Assembly: GCA_949710005.1 (NCBI GenBank)
Contig: OX453276.1
Span: forward strand, 9,817,553-9,881,552
DNA length: 64,000 nt
Direction: 5' to 3'
Source of the DNA: Ricordea florida
Lineage: Eukaryota; Cnidaria; Anthozoa; Corallimorpharia; Ricordeidae
The first letter of the stretch is position 1; each line of letters opens with the position of its first letter. Positions 23,066-32,691 of the stretch are shown here, piece by piece. A program made the position numbers and the translations under genes. Below the pieces are notes generated by a model that was not told where the DNA came from, did no database searches, and saw only the letters and a list, made by a program, of their open reading frames with translations.

Positions 23066-23311
23066 CGGTGAGTCGCTTGTTCATGGCCTTCGTCCATCGG
23101 ACTCAGTTTGGGTGTATTGGACAACCCTTCGGAATTGACATTCCAGAAGAGTGGATGCCGACGATCAAGAAACACAATGACAAACACGCGGCAAGCCAGC
23201 GGACCCTTGAGGATGACACAGGAAGCAGGAACAATAGCAGGATCGAATGCACCAATCAGAGCAGACCACGCATCTACATAATGGTGAGCCGGAATCAGTC
23301 GACCCCATCGC

Positions 23312-23341
23312 CTGAAGAAGACTAGCAGTAAGCAGTCGAAA
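23312..23341 (+). ncRNA. Possible hammerhead-ribozyme core
   Basis: CTGAAGA (23312-23318), a short stem GACT...AGTC (23320-23337) and GAAA (23338-23341) fit the CUGANGA / stem II / GAAA core of hammerhead ribozymes. Such motifs sit in Penelope-like retroelement ends, and the neighbouring phrase CAGTCGAAACGTCG is of that type. Stems I and III are not convincingly resolved, and no Penelope coding sequence is identified. Confidence 0.3.
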
Positions 23342-23391
23342 CGTCGCGATCAACATTCAGTGACCACATCGTGTGACAAATGAACAATTTA

Positions 23392-23934
23392 TATGATCAT
23401 CACATTCACCTCCAAGTTTTCATTTTCTTTTTCTAGCCTCTGAATATCTTCCTTTAGCTTCATATATTCTTCTTCGCATGATTATGCGTAGTCATGTAAC
23501 TTGCGAAGTTGCTCTCCTGTTAGTAAAGTTTGTACTTCTACACTAGTATCAATGCTAAGATTTTCTTTAGAGTGTTCTTCGATTTCAAAGTTTGCTTCCA
23601 GTGGTAATTCAGCCACTGGTAATTTCCTTTTGGTCTGCTCCATTTTCTGCGTTTCTTCAAAGCTGGCCCTCTTTAAAATTCTGCGTGTAACGTGCGGTGT
23701 TGTCCAAGGAAAAACTGAAGGCAAGTGAGTTCTGCTTAATTTTTCCCCACCTTCGAAGTGAGCAGAGAAAATACGCGTGCTTTCCTTGTCTAATTTCAGC
23801 GTTTTGTTCCGTATGAAGACTACATACCTTTTCCGTATAGCAGGCTCTTTAGGAATTCTGTAGTAGTGAAGTTCAGGCGCATTTCTAAAACTATTATTGC
23901 CGTTAGGAACAAAACAGTTATAGTGCGACGCCAT
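23392..23934 (-). pseudogene. THAP-domain gene, decayed
   Basis: From ATG 23934 the peptide follows the THAP pattern: an N-terminal Cys, HYYRIPKEPAIRKRYVVFIR, FSAHFEGGEK, and a Pro-rich SVFPWT close. Two of the zinc ligands appear substituted: Gly where the second Cys is expected, and Phe where the third is expected before SAHF. A stop at 23482 interrupts; beyond it a coiled-coil segment (LKEDIQRLEKENENLE) continues in frame to 23392. An upstream in-frame ATG (24036) would add 34 codons. THAP with a following coiled coil is typical of transposase-derived proteins; no catalytic domain remains. Confidence 0.6.
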
Positions 23935-24047
23935 GTTTTTTCTCTTCGCTGTCCCTCTAAACGATCCTAGCGGCTTTGCGGTCGCAACTCGTACCCAGAT
24001 TACCGCTCGTTTAGAAAATGGCGAATATCCAGCCATCTTGACCGAAC

Positions 24048-24568
24048 GCCGGGGAGGTACTCCCTCGAATTTTGGATAGGGGTGTGCCGGGAAGGTTCGT
24101 GAACCCTAACCCTATTTAAGGACTAAGAAAGCAAAAACTGATACCCTTTTTAAGGCCCAAAGCCGAAAAATGACACCCTATTCAAGGAAAAAACAAAATT
24201 ATTAATAGCATGAAAAGGAAAACTTTATTTCTTCTTTGTAACCTTGGATGTATACACCAAGCATAAAATACTAGAATAAGCCTATTTTAACGGCTATTAA
24301 ACCTCTGTTGCAAAATCACTTTGTTAATACTTAAACGGATACATCAAGTTTAAAAAAAAACCGTTCGTTTAGGCAGGCGTTTTCACACTCCAGTATTAGA
24401 TAATACAATTAAGCTACCCTATCTAAGGACCACACCAGGGACACAGAAACAAAAGGATCAAAAAGGATACCCTATTCCAGGACCGAGAACCTCAAAAATC
24501 ATACCCTATTCCGCGGCACGTACCTATGTAGCCCATATATGGGAGTACCCCCCCCCCCCCCCGGGGAC
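24048..24568. mobile_element. MITE-like element with G-rich ends
   Basis: The left end CGGGGAGGTACTCCC and the right end GGGAGTACCCCCC, followed by GGGG, are inverted copies; the inner flanks both contain diverged ACCCTATTyAAGGAC-type words in inverted arrangement. No coding capacity. The target duplication is obscured by the C-run. Confidence 0.5.
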
Positions 24569-25021
24569 CGAACAGGCTTAGTCAATACAGGGTTACGAGG
24601 ATTCCTTTCTACCAGACGTAATAAATCGATGATATTAATGAGTAATCGATGGTCAATGAGTTGATGAATCATTGACTCGATGAATAATCGGTAAGCCGCA
24701 AAATTTAACAAGCATACCCTGCATGTTAAATTCGTCTTTGTCGATTATCATCGATACGAACCATTACTACAAATGTTTATCACAGAAAGAAAATTATTTC
24801 AAATAAATCGCTAGAAAATTGTATGAGGTGTGATGCATTACAGTCATTGTCACATACTAAAACTGCTTGGAAAGAAAGACCTTTTTGATGGAGTTTTTTC
24901 AGAGCGACGCTGAAAACCTCAACTGTCTTATTCGGGTGCTTTCCACGATGGATAAACTTTTGTTATTTCTTACTTTTTTCTGCTTTGGTGATCTTTTTTT
25001 AAACCATCAAAACTGATAAAC
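24569..25021. other. Gene-less stretch
   Basis: Contains a cluster of ATCGATG and TCGATGA words with local inverted symmetry (24620-24690). No gene or element is supported. Confidence 0.4.
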
Positions 25022-25605
25022 ATGCGATTTCTCCTTACAATGTCAGATCAATGTGAAGCAGAAAGGAATGAGAATGGCAAAGATAATCAGTGTAAGCTTT
25101 TGAAATGTCATGACATCCACTCATTCCAACTTGGTGTATTTATGTTCTCGTTTATAAACTCTGCACTACCGACTAAATTCCATACCTTTCTAAGAAACAA
25201 TCATATCTATAGCTATAACATCAAAAATGCCTGTTCTTCTTATGTACCCCTATGTAGAACCAATATCAGGAAATTTTCTGTTTTCTATCAAGGCCCAAAG
25301 TTTTTTAATTCACTTTCTCCTTAGATTGCTTGTTCTTCTTCTCTCTCTTATTTTAAGAACAAATTTAAGGAATTCCTTATAAGTAAAGTATTAATTTCAT
25401 TGTCATTTTATCTCATTGTTACGTTTGTTGTTCTAGTTTAATCTATCTTATGGCTCTTGTTTTGAGGAATCCTGATTCTGTATATGCGTCGTGGTTTCAT
25501 TCAGGATTCATCGCCATTTACTATTTCAAAATTCCTGCAATTATTCTTTCACAGTTTATGTAATTTTTCAAATTATTATAAAATGAAAAATAAAATAAAA
25601 GTATA
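25022..25605 (+). pseudogene. CR1/L2-like LINE, 5'-truncated RT end
   Basis: The frame to 25324 has the pattern of the C-terminal end of CR1/jockey-type ORF2 proteins: FQLGVFMFSFINSALPTKF, NIKNACSSYVPLCRTNIRK, GPKFFNSL. After a stop it continues with FKNKFKEFLI. The copy ends in an A-rich tail near 25600. All catalytic motifs are missing, so it is a 5'-truncated dead insertion. Confidence 0.7.
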
Positions 25606-26403
25606 TTGATGTTTCGCTTTCCGAATTGCTGCTTAACTCGAAAGAGGATACAGCAAAATTCTTACTCAGAAACTCCGAAATAAATGATCAGGGAACCCCG
25701 CTACTTGCCGCTTTGTCTGCCATTGATAACCTTTATTAGTAAAATCTGACGTCACATTTCAATTGTCTGTGTCTCCTCACTCACTGGCTCTTTCTCCTAC
25801 TTGCCGCGGAATTACTAATAAGATGTTCTATTTTTAACTCAAAACGAGGAAACGCTATCGTACAGACCTAGAGGGGAAGAGGAACGCTCCTGGTAATGGG
25901 CTCCTGTTGATGCTTCGTTTATTAAATGACCATCCAGCGAAATCGCGTAGAATATCGCCGAATGCTTAGCTAAAATACTTCGCTCAAGATTGTGCAGGGA
26001 AATTGTCTTATTATTCAACAAAAACTCGGTTTTATTACAATAAGCTGAATATGAGTAATTTTTTTTTTTATTTGCGAGTTTGTTATTTATTTAAATCTTG
26101 CCGTCACTCCTTTTCCTCGGGAAACTAGGTATGTCAAGGGATGTCATGTACTCGAGAGATATTGCATATTATTGGAAAATGCTACCATAAGTTGGATAAT
26201 AACGCAGGGCAGGAGCGAATCACCCCGGAGCCTCCATCTCTTACTTTGACCCTGTGACACAGCGTATTTACACCTTGTGTTATTTTTAGATTTAAGTTTA
26301 CCGCGATAATATGACGTTGCTCCGCACACCCCCATCCCGCCTACAACATTTAGCCAATCAACAGCTATCATCTTCATTACGCATTCTCATTTGAGTCTTG
26401 AAG
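25606..26403. other. Gene-less stretch
   Basis: No gene or element is recognised. The 100 bases before 26404 could include the promoter of the decayed gene that follows, but no motif is clear. Confidence 0.4.
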
Positions 26404-26895
26404 ATGTCGGGAGACGAGGACTTTTTCTCTGAGAGTCAATCTGAATTTTCCTACTCCAGTGACGGGCTTTCCTCCTTCGAACCAAGCTACACGGATAGTG
26501 AATCCGAAGGAAAGGAAAGTCACGCTGCGGATCTGAAGGGAAATAGTTCCCGTTCAAACCAAAGGAGAAAAAAAAACCACTAATCGAAGTAGTACTATCG
26601 GCAGGAGTAAGCAACATAAACAACCCAAAAATAAGTCAAAATCTACTCATAAAGCAGCTGCACCAAATTAAAGGGGCTAGGTGAACGTGAAATGGAGGAG
26701 TTATCAACATGGGTGTTCTCTTCCGAAGAAGCTGAGAAGGTGGAAAGTGAACTACGGCAACGGCTTCTGAAGTCGCCTAGATTAACGGCGCTCGAGGAAC
26801 GCCGGAAATTCGCCTTTCACTTGGCAAACGAAGAGCAGAAGGAAAATCTGAGTCTTTTAATCACTGGCTTTGCCACTTTATTACACCAATTTTGA
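26404..26895 (+). pseudogene. Unidentified decayed gene, acidic N-terminus
   Basis: ATG 26404 opens an acidic Ser/Asp/Glu-rich stretch (SGDEDFFSESQSEFSYSS). A length change in an A-run at about 26570 shifts the frame into a basic segment (SKQHKQPKNKSKSTHK) with stops. A second open block from 26692 is helical and charged (EELSTWVFSSEEAEKVE) to TGA 26895. The acidic-basic-helical layout resembles N-terminal regions of transposon-associated nuclear proteins, but I recognise no family. Confidence 0.3.
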
Positions 26896-27236
26896 AATCA
26901 CCGGTGATCCCTGCAATTTGATTGGCTCATAGCAGTGCGATTTATTCATAAATTGCACCATTTTTTGCTCTAAATCGCATCATTTTTAACTCGTGGATAC
27001 GCGAAGCGTATTTGCGAGTTTTTGTGGGGACCCCGATATGCAAATTGTCACTCACTCACTCACTCCAGTGTAGACACACTTTGTAATAAGTCGGATAGAA
27101 CTCGGGGGCACCGATATAAAGACGACAATTGTCGTGACCGAAGTCACCGAAGTCTGTTGATGAAATTTCACGCTGAAAGTGTATCCTACCGTTGCCAGAG
27201 TTTGTAATGATTTTGTAGCTTAAGAGGACGATTAGC
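26896..27236. other. Gene-less stretch before the MITE
   Basis: Contains a short ACTC repeat (27050-27064). No gene is supported. Confidence 0.4.
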
Positions 27237-27427
27237 GAGGCCCTGTTAGGGGTAAATTTCGACAAGCGACATGGCCTTGAAACTGCGACATAAAGGAGCT
27301 GAAATGGCGACGAACGACGAGCCGCTCACGGGAAATTACGACAGCGACCTTCGACCTTCCGAAATTGCGACGTGAAAAGGTTTGAAACTCAGACGCGCGA
27401 CATAAAGAATCTCACTAACAGGGCCTC
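27237..27427. mobile_element. MITE, GAGGCCC family, 6-bp duplication
   Basis: Ends GAGGCCCTGTTAG / CTAACAGGGCCTC, 191 bp, flanked by ATTAGC on both sides (27231-27236, 27428-27433). Internal words such as TTCGACAAGCGACATGG occur near the ends. Same end motif and duplication length as 5373-5719. Non-coding. Confidence 0.8.
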
Positions 27428-27866
27428 ATTAGCGGTCTTACTAAAATCAAAAGGAGTTTAAATGTTTCCAGTTAGGACAATGGCCAACTTGGAGACTGAA
27501 TTTCATGAGCCTTTTACTCGGCCAGGCGCTAAACGTGACCAGATGATAACTATTCGCTTTTCCGACATCGACCGCCATCGACCGCCCTTAAGATTACAAG
27601 CAGTATATGAATTTCAGTTGGCTCGAAAGTGATCTGAAGATGAGAAAATCTCTTGCTAATGTAGTAAGCTTTGATGAGAACTTACAGAGCGAAATTAGCA
27701 CTTGAATGAGAACTTATATGAGCGAAATGAGTACTTGTTATTGAACGAAACGACTACTGAAAACAGAATAAATTGACGAATCCATGATGTGAAACCGAAG
27801 AACGCGTACGTCTGTGGCCAACCTGGATAAGAAACATCGCATGTAGGACTTTTCTACTGATTTAAG
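27428..27866. other. Gene-less flank of the LTR element
   Basis: Host or older repeat sequence with no recognisable gene. The LTR starts at 27867. Confidence 0.4.
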
Positions 27867-28453
27867 TGTTAGTACTAACAGGAATGGAGTTGTAGAAGTA
27901 TTGGGACGGCCAAGAAGTATGTCAACATTTACTTGTAAATATGGAGGCGGCTGCCGTGACGGAGAACAATGAAGGTTACAATGTAAGAAAGTCGGAAAGA
28001 GTAAGTCATGCAGAAAATGTATTAAGCGTTATATTATATACAATACACCACAAGCCTTTTCAATGAAAAGTTTTCTGTCTATTGATTTCCGAATTTACCT
28101 TGAAGTGAACTAGATTGTGTTGAAGTAGACATGTTGGAAAAGTAGGCTTACCTGTTTTGCTTACTGTTGTGTGACTCATTATATTTACATTGTAAAAACA
28201 AGAGGTTAATAAGCATAAAAACAGAGATGTATTGCTGTATTAATGATGGCAAGTGTGATTCAGCCTTTAAGTGCAACCCTGAATATATATGGACTTGCTG
28301 TGATCAGTTGTGGTATAGATCATGAGTTACAAAGTGTGATGATAACAAAGACACTAATTCAGTGCACCAGTGTTTTGGATCATTATCAAACGGTACGGTT
28401 TGCCAGGGAAAAGGTCTGGAAGTTTTCTTTTGCGATTATTTTTCACTCTAACA
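27867..28453 (+). repeat. 5' LTR of the BEL/Pao element
   Basis: Begins TGTTAG and ends CTAACA, an inverted pair with the TG...CA ends typical of LTRs, immediately before the primer-binding site. 587 bp. Without the 3' copy in view the left boundary rests on the terminal motif alone. Confidence 0.6.
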
Positions 28454-28456
28454 TTT

Positions 28457-28474
28457 TGGTGCCGAGACCCGGGA
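28457..28474 (+). promoter_or_regulatory. tRNA primer-binding site
   Basis: TGGTGCCGAGACCCGGGA begins with TGG three bases after the LTR end, as expected for pairing with a tRNA 3' CCA end to prime minus-strand DNA synthesis. The tRNA species was not determined. Confidence 0.7.
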
Positions 28475-28519
28475 ACCTCAGAAGAAATGGAGTGATACGA
28501 GGTTTACAACTTGAGAGGA

Positions 28520-29168
28520 ATGTCGGATTTAAAGAAGAAAATCAGGGTAAGGGCCGGTCATAAAGCCTATGTGACCAAAACTATATCAGAGGTAGGGAAA
28601 GTTATCGGTTGTGGCGGTGAAGTTGATTTGAGAAAGTTAAGGTCTCTACAGTCAATTCTGCGGGACAAGCTCAATGAAATCAAAGCTCTGGATCGTGAGA
28701 TCGTCGAAGAATCGGGAGAGGAAAACATTGATAAAGAGGTGGCAGACAGCTGCGAATTCGCGACTTGTATTTACGATTGCATTGAGGATATTGAGGTCGT
28801 CTTTCGTGAAAACGAGTGTGTGGGAAAAGAACGTCCGGCGGCAACACCCCAATTTTCTGCTCATGGATCCTCAATAAATCAACAGGTAACGCAAGGGCAG
28901 GTCAAGCTCCCCAAACTGGAATTGAAAAAGTTCTATGGCAATCCAGTGGAATGGTCACCGTTTTGGGACTCGTTTAACTCAGCTGTGCATCAAAACCCTA
29001 GGTTGAGCGAAGTAGAAAAATTCAACTATTTAAAAGTCTCTACTCCAAGGTCAACCGGCAAACTCCATAAGCGGTTTTTCCTTGACAGGCGAAAACTACA
29101 AGGAGGCGATCCGCCTGTTGACAGATCGGTATGGAAATAAGCAAGTCTTGATATCTGCACACATGGAA
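28520..29168 (+). pseudogene. BEL/Pao gag, N-terminal part
   Basis: ATG 28520 starts a gag-like protein with an N-terminal helical region and the BEL/Pao signature KLPKLELKKFYGNPVEW ... FWDSFNSAVHQN ... LSEVEKFNYL. Near 29040 a one-base shift moves the similarity (GENYKEAIRLLTDRYG) into another frame. The coding sequence stops at the MULE-like element and continues at 45827 after E1. The protein would assemble the retrotransposon particle. The frameshift and the insertions leave it non-functional. Confidence 0.8.
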
Positions 29169-30529
29169 GGCATAGTCTAAAAGCTGGACTGGACCCTACA
29201 CTGGACCCTAGACCCTGGACCCTGGACTCTGGACTCTGGACTCTGGACTCTGGACTCTGGACTCCAGATTACAAAAAACATAAAAAAAAATAAAATAAAA
29301 CTGAAAAAAAAAATTAAAATTGTTGTTCATATCAAACGAATTAAACTGTTACAGCCGTTTTCTAGAATGTCACGCAACGCTACCACCTCCGGGTAAAAAA
29401 AAAATAAAATAAATAAAAATTGAAAAAAAAAATTGAAAAAACAAAAAAATCTACTTTTGAATAAAGATAATGGGTTACAAACATAGTTTTTTGTGTATAA
29501 CACCGGGTTTTTGCCTCACTATAACATGGGGGGTGGGGGTGGGGTGGAGAAGGGAGGGTGCATGCTTATTTTTGGCAAAGTATTTTGTTTACATTTTTGG
29601 CAAAGTATTTTGTTTTTTGATCTGTGGTGCAAAGGGGTGGATGATAGAAAACAATTGCTGATTGTTAGCGAACCCCTAAAACATATTGAAATGATCGTTG
29701 TAGGATATATTGCGACAGTTTTAATATTAAAACGTGACTATACGTTAGCCTACTATTGCAATATTTTCCAGTACACATGCTCTGGGTGTCAACTGAACGA
29801 TTTTATCTTTATTGTATAAACTGTAGTTAGGATATGATAACCACCTCTTGTCGGCACGCACCAGTTTAAACAGAACAACAGCGACATTTCTATTACCCGT
29901 ACAACAAAAAGTGTTTATCTTTCAAGGTAAATGGAATTAAAGAATGTTTCCTATAACCCAGAAAGCTAGCTACGAGTAAAGGAAGCGACGCCCCCAACAA
30001 GTCGTGATAACATATCAAATCATTCTAGAATTATATTTCAAAATGTTCATTCCATTATTTATAGCACGAAGACCTGGAAAAGACTTAAAGAGAGCTTTGC
30101 AAGATTCATATTCTCAAATTAAGAACAAAGGATTTTTATGGCATCGGCTGTAAAAGTACCAACTGGCGTTTTAATTCCTTCTTTCCCTCTCCTCCTCAAC
30201 CCCCTTAACACACACATGCGCTCACGCCACTAAACTAGATCGACATTTCTAATTCTTGTGCCAGGTGCTGGTTGTGCACTGGCAACAGGTGACGACGGAG
30301 GACAGTTGGAATTCTCACAGGAAAGGGCAGAAAAGCTGCTTGCATAGCTCAATCATTTACGATTATTGACGGCTGAATATGAGGGAGCGTTGTGTGACAG
30401 ATCACGCTGTGGTGCCAACCTTGTACAATTTTTAAAATTTTTTTCAGGAGTCCATAGTCCAGAGTCCAGAGTGCAGAGTCCAGAGTCCAGGGTCCAGTCC
30501 AGGGTCCAGTCCAGCTTTTAGACTATGCC
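29169..30529. mobile_element. MULE-like non-autonomous element, 9-bp duplication
   Basis: Ends GGCATAGTCTAAAAGCTGG and its inverse, flanked by CACATGGAA on both sides (29160-29168, 30530-30538). Long inverted ends are built from GGACYCT tandem words. A 9-base duplication and GG ends suit Mutator-like elements. The 1,361-bp interior is A-rich or non-coding with no transposase. It sits inside gag, 15 bases left of E1. Confidence 0.8.
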
Positions 30530-30544
30530 CACATGGAAGGCTTA

Positions 30545-30849
30545 CGAGAGTGATAAAACTGCGGTTTTGGGACACAGGAATTTAATCAGACATTTTTTAG
30601 CTTGTAACCTAAATTTATTTACCAAAACTTAATCAGAGATTTAATCAGAGATTTAATCAGAAAATATTTTACCGATTAAGTTTTGTGAGTCTGCTAATGC
30701 TAGCACACATCAGTAGAATACTAAGCAGTAATAAAAGAAAATTTCTAGGACACAGATAATTGAACCATAAAAAAATTGATTTAAAGTTTAGGCTATATTT
30801 ACAAAAGCAATTATGGATCAATTATATAATTTGAATACAAAACAATTAA
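30545..30849 (+). repeat. E1 left terminal inverted repeat
   Basis: 305 bp, the inverse of 45518-45822. It contains TTAATCAGA at 30582, 30629, 30641 and 30653 (the last three 12 bases apart) and a 12-base perfect inverted pair, CAAAACTTAATC (30623) / GATTAAGTTTTG (30674), which could form a hairpin. It runs 37 bases into the coding sequence of the first gene. Confidence 0.9.
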
Positions 30850-31217
30850 AACAAATTGCTAAAGAGCTTAAAATTAAAGGGCAATCTAAAATATGTGAAC
30901 ATGGAAGGTTTAATTCAATCTGTAAAAAGTGTGGTGGATCTCAAATATGTGAACATAATAAGCAAAAACAACAATGTAAAGAGTGTGGCGGATCTCAAAT
31001 ATGTGAACACGGCAGACAAAAATCTTCTTGTAAAAAGTGTGGTGGATCTCAAATATGTGAACATGGTAAACAAAAAGCTTTTTGTAAAGAGTGTGGTGGA
31101 TCACAAATATGTGAACACAGAAGACAAAAACCTTGTTGTAAAGAGTGCGGTGGATCGCGAATATGTGAACATGGTAAACAAAAAGCTTCTTGTAAGAAAT
31201 GTAGAATAAAATTATAA
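30813..31217 (+). CDS. E1 Cys/His-repeat protein with SAP-like start
   Basis: 134 codons. Residues 1-27 (LNTKQLKQIAKELKIKGQSK) resemble a short SAP/Rho-N-like nucleic-acid-binding motif. Residues 28-134 are six copies of an 18-residue unit, ICEHGKQKAFCKECGGSQ, with pattern C-x-H-x6-C-x2-C, almost certainly a zinc-binding ladder. The start codon and first 12 codons lie in the terminal repeat, so they are identical to the start of the polymerase at the other end. The DNA repeats are 54 bp. Function unknown; DNA or RNA binding is inferred. E2 has the orthologue at 47811. Confidence 0.8.
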   Translation: MDQLYNLNTKQLKQIAKELKIKGQSKICEHGRFNSICKKCGGSQICEHNKQKQQCKECGGSQICEHGRQKSSCKKCGGSQICEHGKQKAFCKECGGSQICEHRRQKPCCKECGGSRICEHGKQKASCKKCRIKL

Positions 31218-31265
31218 AAAAATGAATTATGATAAAAAAATATATATAAAATAAAATAAAATAAA

Positions 31266-31895
31266 ATGGAAATACTAGTACATAAAAAAAATAGCTTTTT
31301 TAGTTTGCAATATTATAATGGGAAAGAATTAAATTTTTGTGATTTTATAGGTTCAATTAAAGAAGATTTGTTAAAAATATTATCAAAAAATCGAAGTTTT
31401 ATTGAAGAAAAAAAGAAAAAAGATTATGCTATTATTTTTAAAATTAGTTATAATACTTTTAGCGATGGAAGTTCTATTTATTATTATTCTGATACAAAAT
31501 TTGGTGTGAATGGTATAAGTGTTGATAAATTTGTAAAAGATTTATTAAATTGCGCTAATAAAGATTATAAACGGCGGCTAAAAGAATATGTTGATGAAAA
31601 TGAAGCAGGTATGTATCATTATGTTAATGGGGAATATGTTCGTTATTTTAATGATTATGATGATTATGTTGATAAAGTTTATGGGTATTATGATAAGGAA
31701 TGTAGTATTAATAACTTTGATAAAAAGTTTACTATTGATTTTTTTGATGTTATCATATATCTAAATTATGATAAGATAATGCATAAAAACAAATTCCACA
31801 AAAAATTACATGATGAAATAGTTGCAGCAGTATGGCAACCAAGTAGATATTTAGATTTTGAAGAGTTAAGAGATTTGGAAGAAAGATGGTCATAA
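31266..31895 (+). CDS. E1 conserved acidic/Tyr-rich protein, unknown
   Basis: 209 codons from ATG 31266, with an A-rich leader. It is rich in Asp, Tyr and Lys and has no membrane segment. The C-terminus KLHDEIVAAVWQPSRYL, followed by ELRDLEERW, matches the E2 protein (48356-48955) closely, and this His/Gln-Pro-Ser-Arg end recalls short motifs in large DNA-virus proteins. An AT-rich hairpin follows. Its isolated plus-strand position, unlike the minus-strand late block, suggests early expression. No enzyme is recognised. Confidence 0.75.
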   Translation: MEILVHKKNSFFSLQYYNGKELNFCDFIGSIKEDLLKILSKNRSFIEEKKKKDYAIIFKISYNTFSDGSSIYYYSDTKFGVNGISVDKFVKDLLNCANKDYKRRLKEYVDENEAGMYHYVNGEYVRYFNDYDDYVDKVYGYYDKECSINNFDKKFTIDFFDVIIYLNYDKIMHKNKFHKKLHDEIVAAVWQPSRYLDFEELRDLEERWS

Positions 31896-31918
31896 AGTAA
31901 ATAATATTATATAATTAT

Positions 31919-31948
31919 GTTATATAACCTAATTACTGGTTACATAAC
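31919..31948 (+). terminator. AT-rich hairpin after E1 unknown gene
   Basis: GTTATATAACC and GGTTACATAAC pair over 11 bases with one G-T, around an 8-base loop, 24 bases after the stop codon. Similar hairpins follow three E2 plus-strand genes. A transcript-end or polyadenylation signal is inferred. Confidence 0.55.
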
Positions 31949-31979
31949 AAAAGACCTGAAGGACCAGCTACGCTGAAAT

Positions 31980-32615
31980 TTATCTGAATCTTAAACTTAT
32001 AGTTATAGGAGAATCCTTAAGATTAAGTTTTTTCCATTCTGCATCTAAGATTGTTAAATCAAAGTGGTTTATTAGCGTATCATATTTTCGAACTGGGATT
32101 GTTGGATAATCTTTTGAGGGTATGTTTGCTAGTAGTTGTGATGGAGTTAGTTTTACAAGTTCTCCATTTTTATTTTTATTCATATATGAAGACTTATTAT
32201 CAACTATACTACACATAAGTCTTAATGGTTCCTTAATCCTAATATTTATTGGGTATAATTTACCAGTATTTAAAATTTCTGGCAGCCCTAAAGAAACTTG
32301 TAAACCTTTAGTAATTTTAATGTCAAATACCTTATTAGAAAATAGATAGTCAATAGTATCACCCCCTATTATTGTTATATTTGATCCCTTTTCACTATTA
32401 GTAATTATTGATTGAATATCGAGAAGTGAATATGTTCCAGGCTGTATTATTACGAGCGGACGATCCCTTTCATCAGTTAATATCTGCTGATCCTTGAAAT
32501 TAATCAATCTTTTGGTTTTTATATTACAATCCAGTAGTTGTATCTCTCGAAGATTTTCCAGAGGAGGATCTAAATAAATCCTAGTTTCAGAATCATACAT
32601 TGTAATACTTAGCAT
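31980..32615 (-). CDS. E1 probable penton (minor capsid) protein
   Basis: 211 codons, start ATG 32615, TTTAAAGAT motif at 32647-32639. Beta-rich with alternating hydrophobics throughout. Blocks LREIQLLDC, GTYSLLDIQSII, NTGKLYPINI, EPLRLMCSIVDN, INHFDLTILDAEW and ITISLRF fit a single-jelly-roll minor capsid protein, including the common close of a hydrophobic strand, D-x2-W and a final I-x-L strand. Such proteins form the five-fold vertices. E2 orthologue: 49006-49641. The assignment is by pattern, length and position beside other virion genes, not by a search. Confidence 0.5.
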   Translation of the reverse strand: MLSITMYDSETRIYLDPPLENLREIQLLDCNIKTKRLINFKDQQILTDERDRPLVIIQPGTYSLLDIQSIITNSEKGSNITIIGGDTIDYLFSNKVFDIKITKGLQVSLGLPEILNTGKLYPINIRIKEPLRLMCSIVDNKSSYMNKNKNGELVKLTPSQLLANIPSKDYPTIPVRKYDTLINHFDLTILDAEWKKLNLKDSPITISLRFR

Positions 32616-32638
32616 TTTGTTTTGATTACATCATATTC

Positions 32639-32647
32639 ATCTTTAAA
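32639..32647 (-). promoter_or_regulatory. Late-type motif TTTAAAGAT, penton gene
   Basis: TTTAAAGAT on the minus strand, 24 bases before ATG 32615. Confidence 0.5.
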
Positions 32648-32691
32648 TCGAGCTTTGCTCGGGATTCGCCGTAATTTCTATAATCAAAACA

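Noticed and set aside
28243-28563. 106-codon frame at the LTR end
   Set aside because: Lies across the LTR/primer-site region and overlaps the gag start in another frame; a shadow.
30856-31209. Second long frame overlapping the E1 Cys/His gene, and its antisense frame
   Set aside because: 54-base periodic DNA keeps several frames open; only the Cys/His frame has a start in the expected place and conserved residues in E2.
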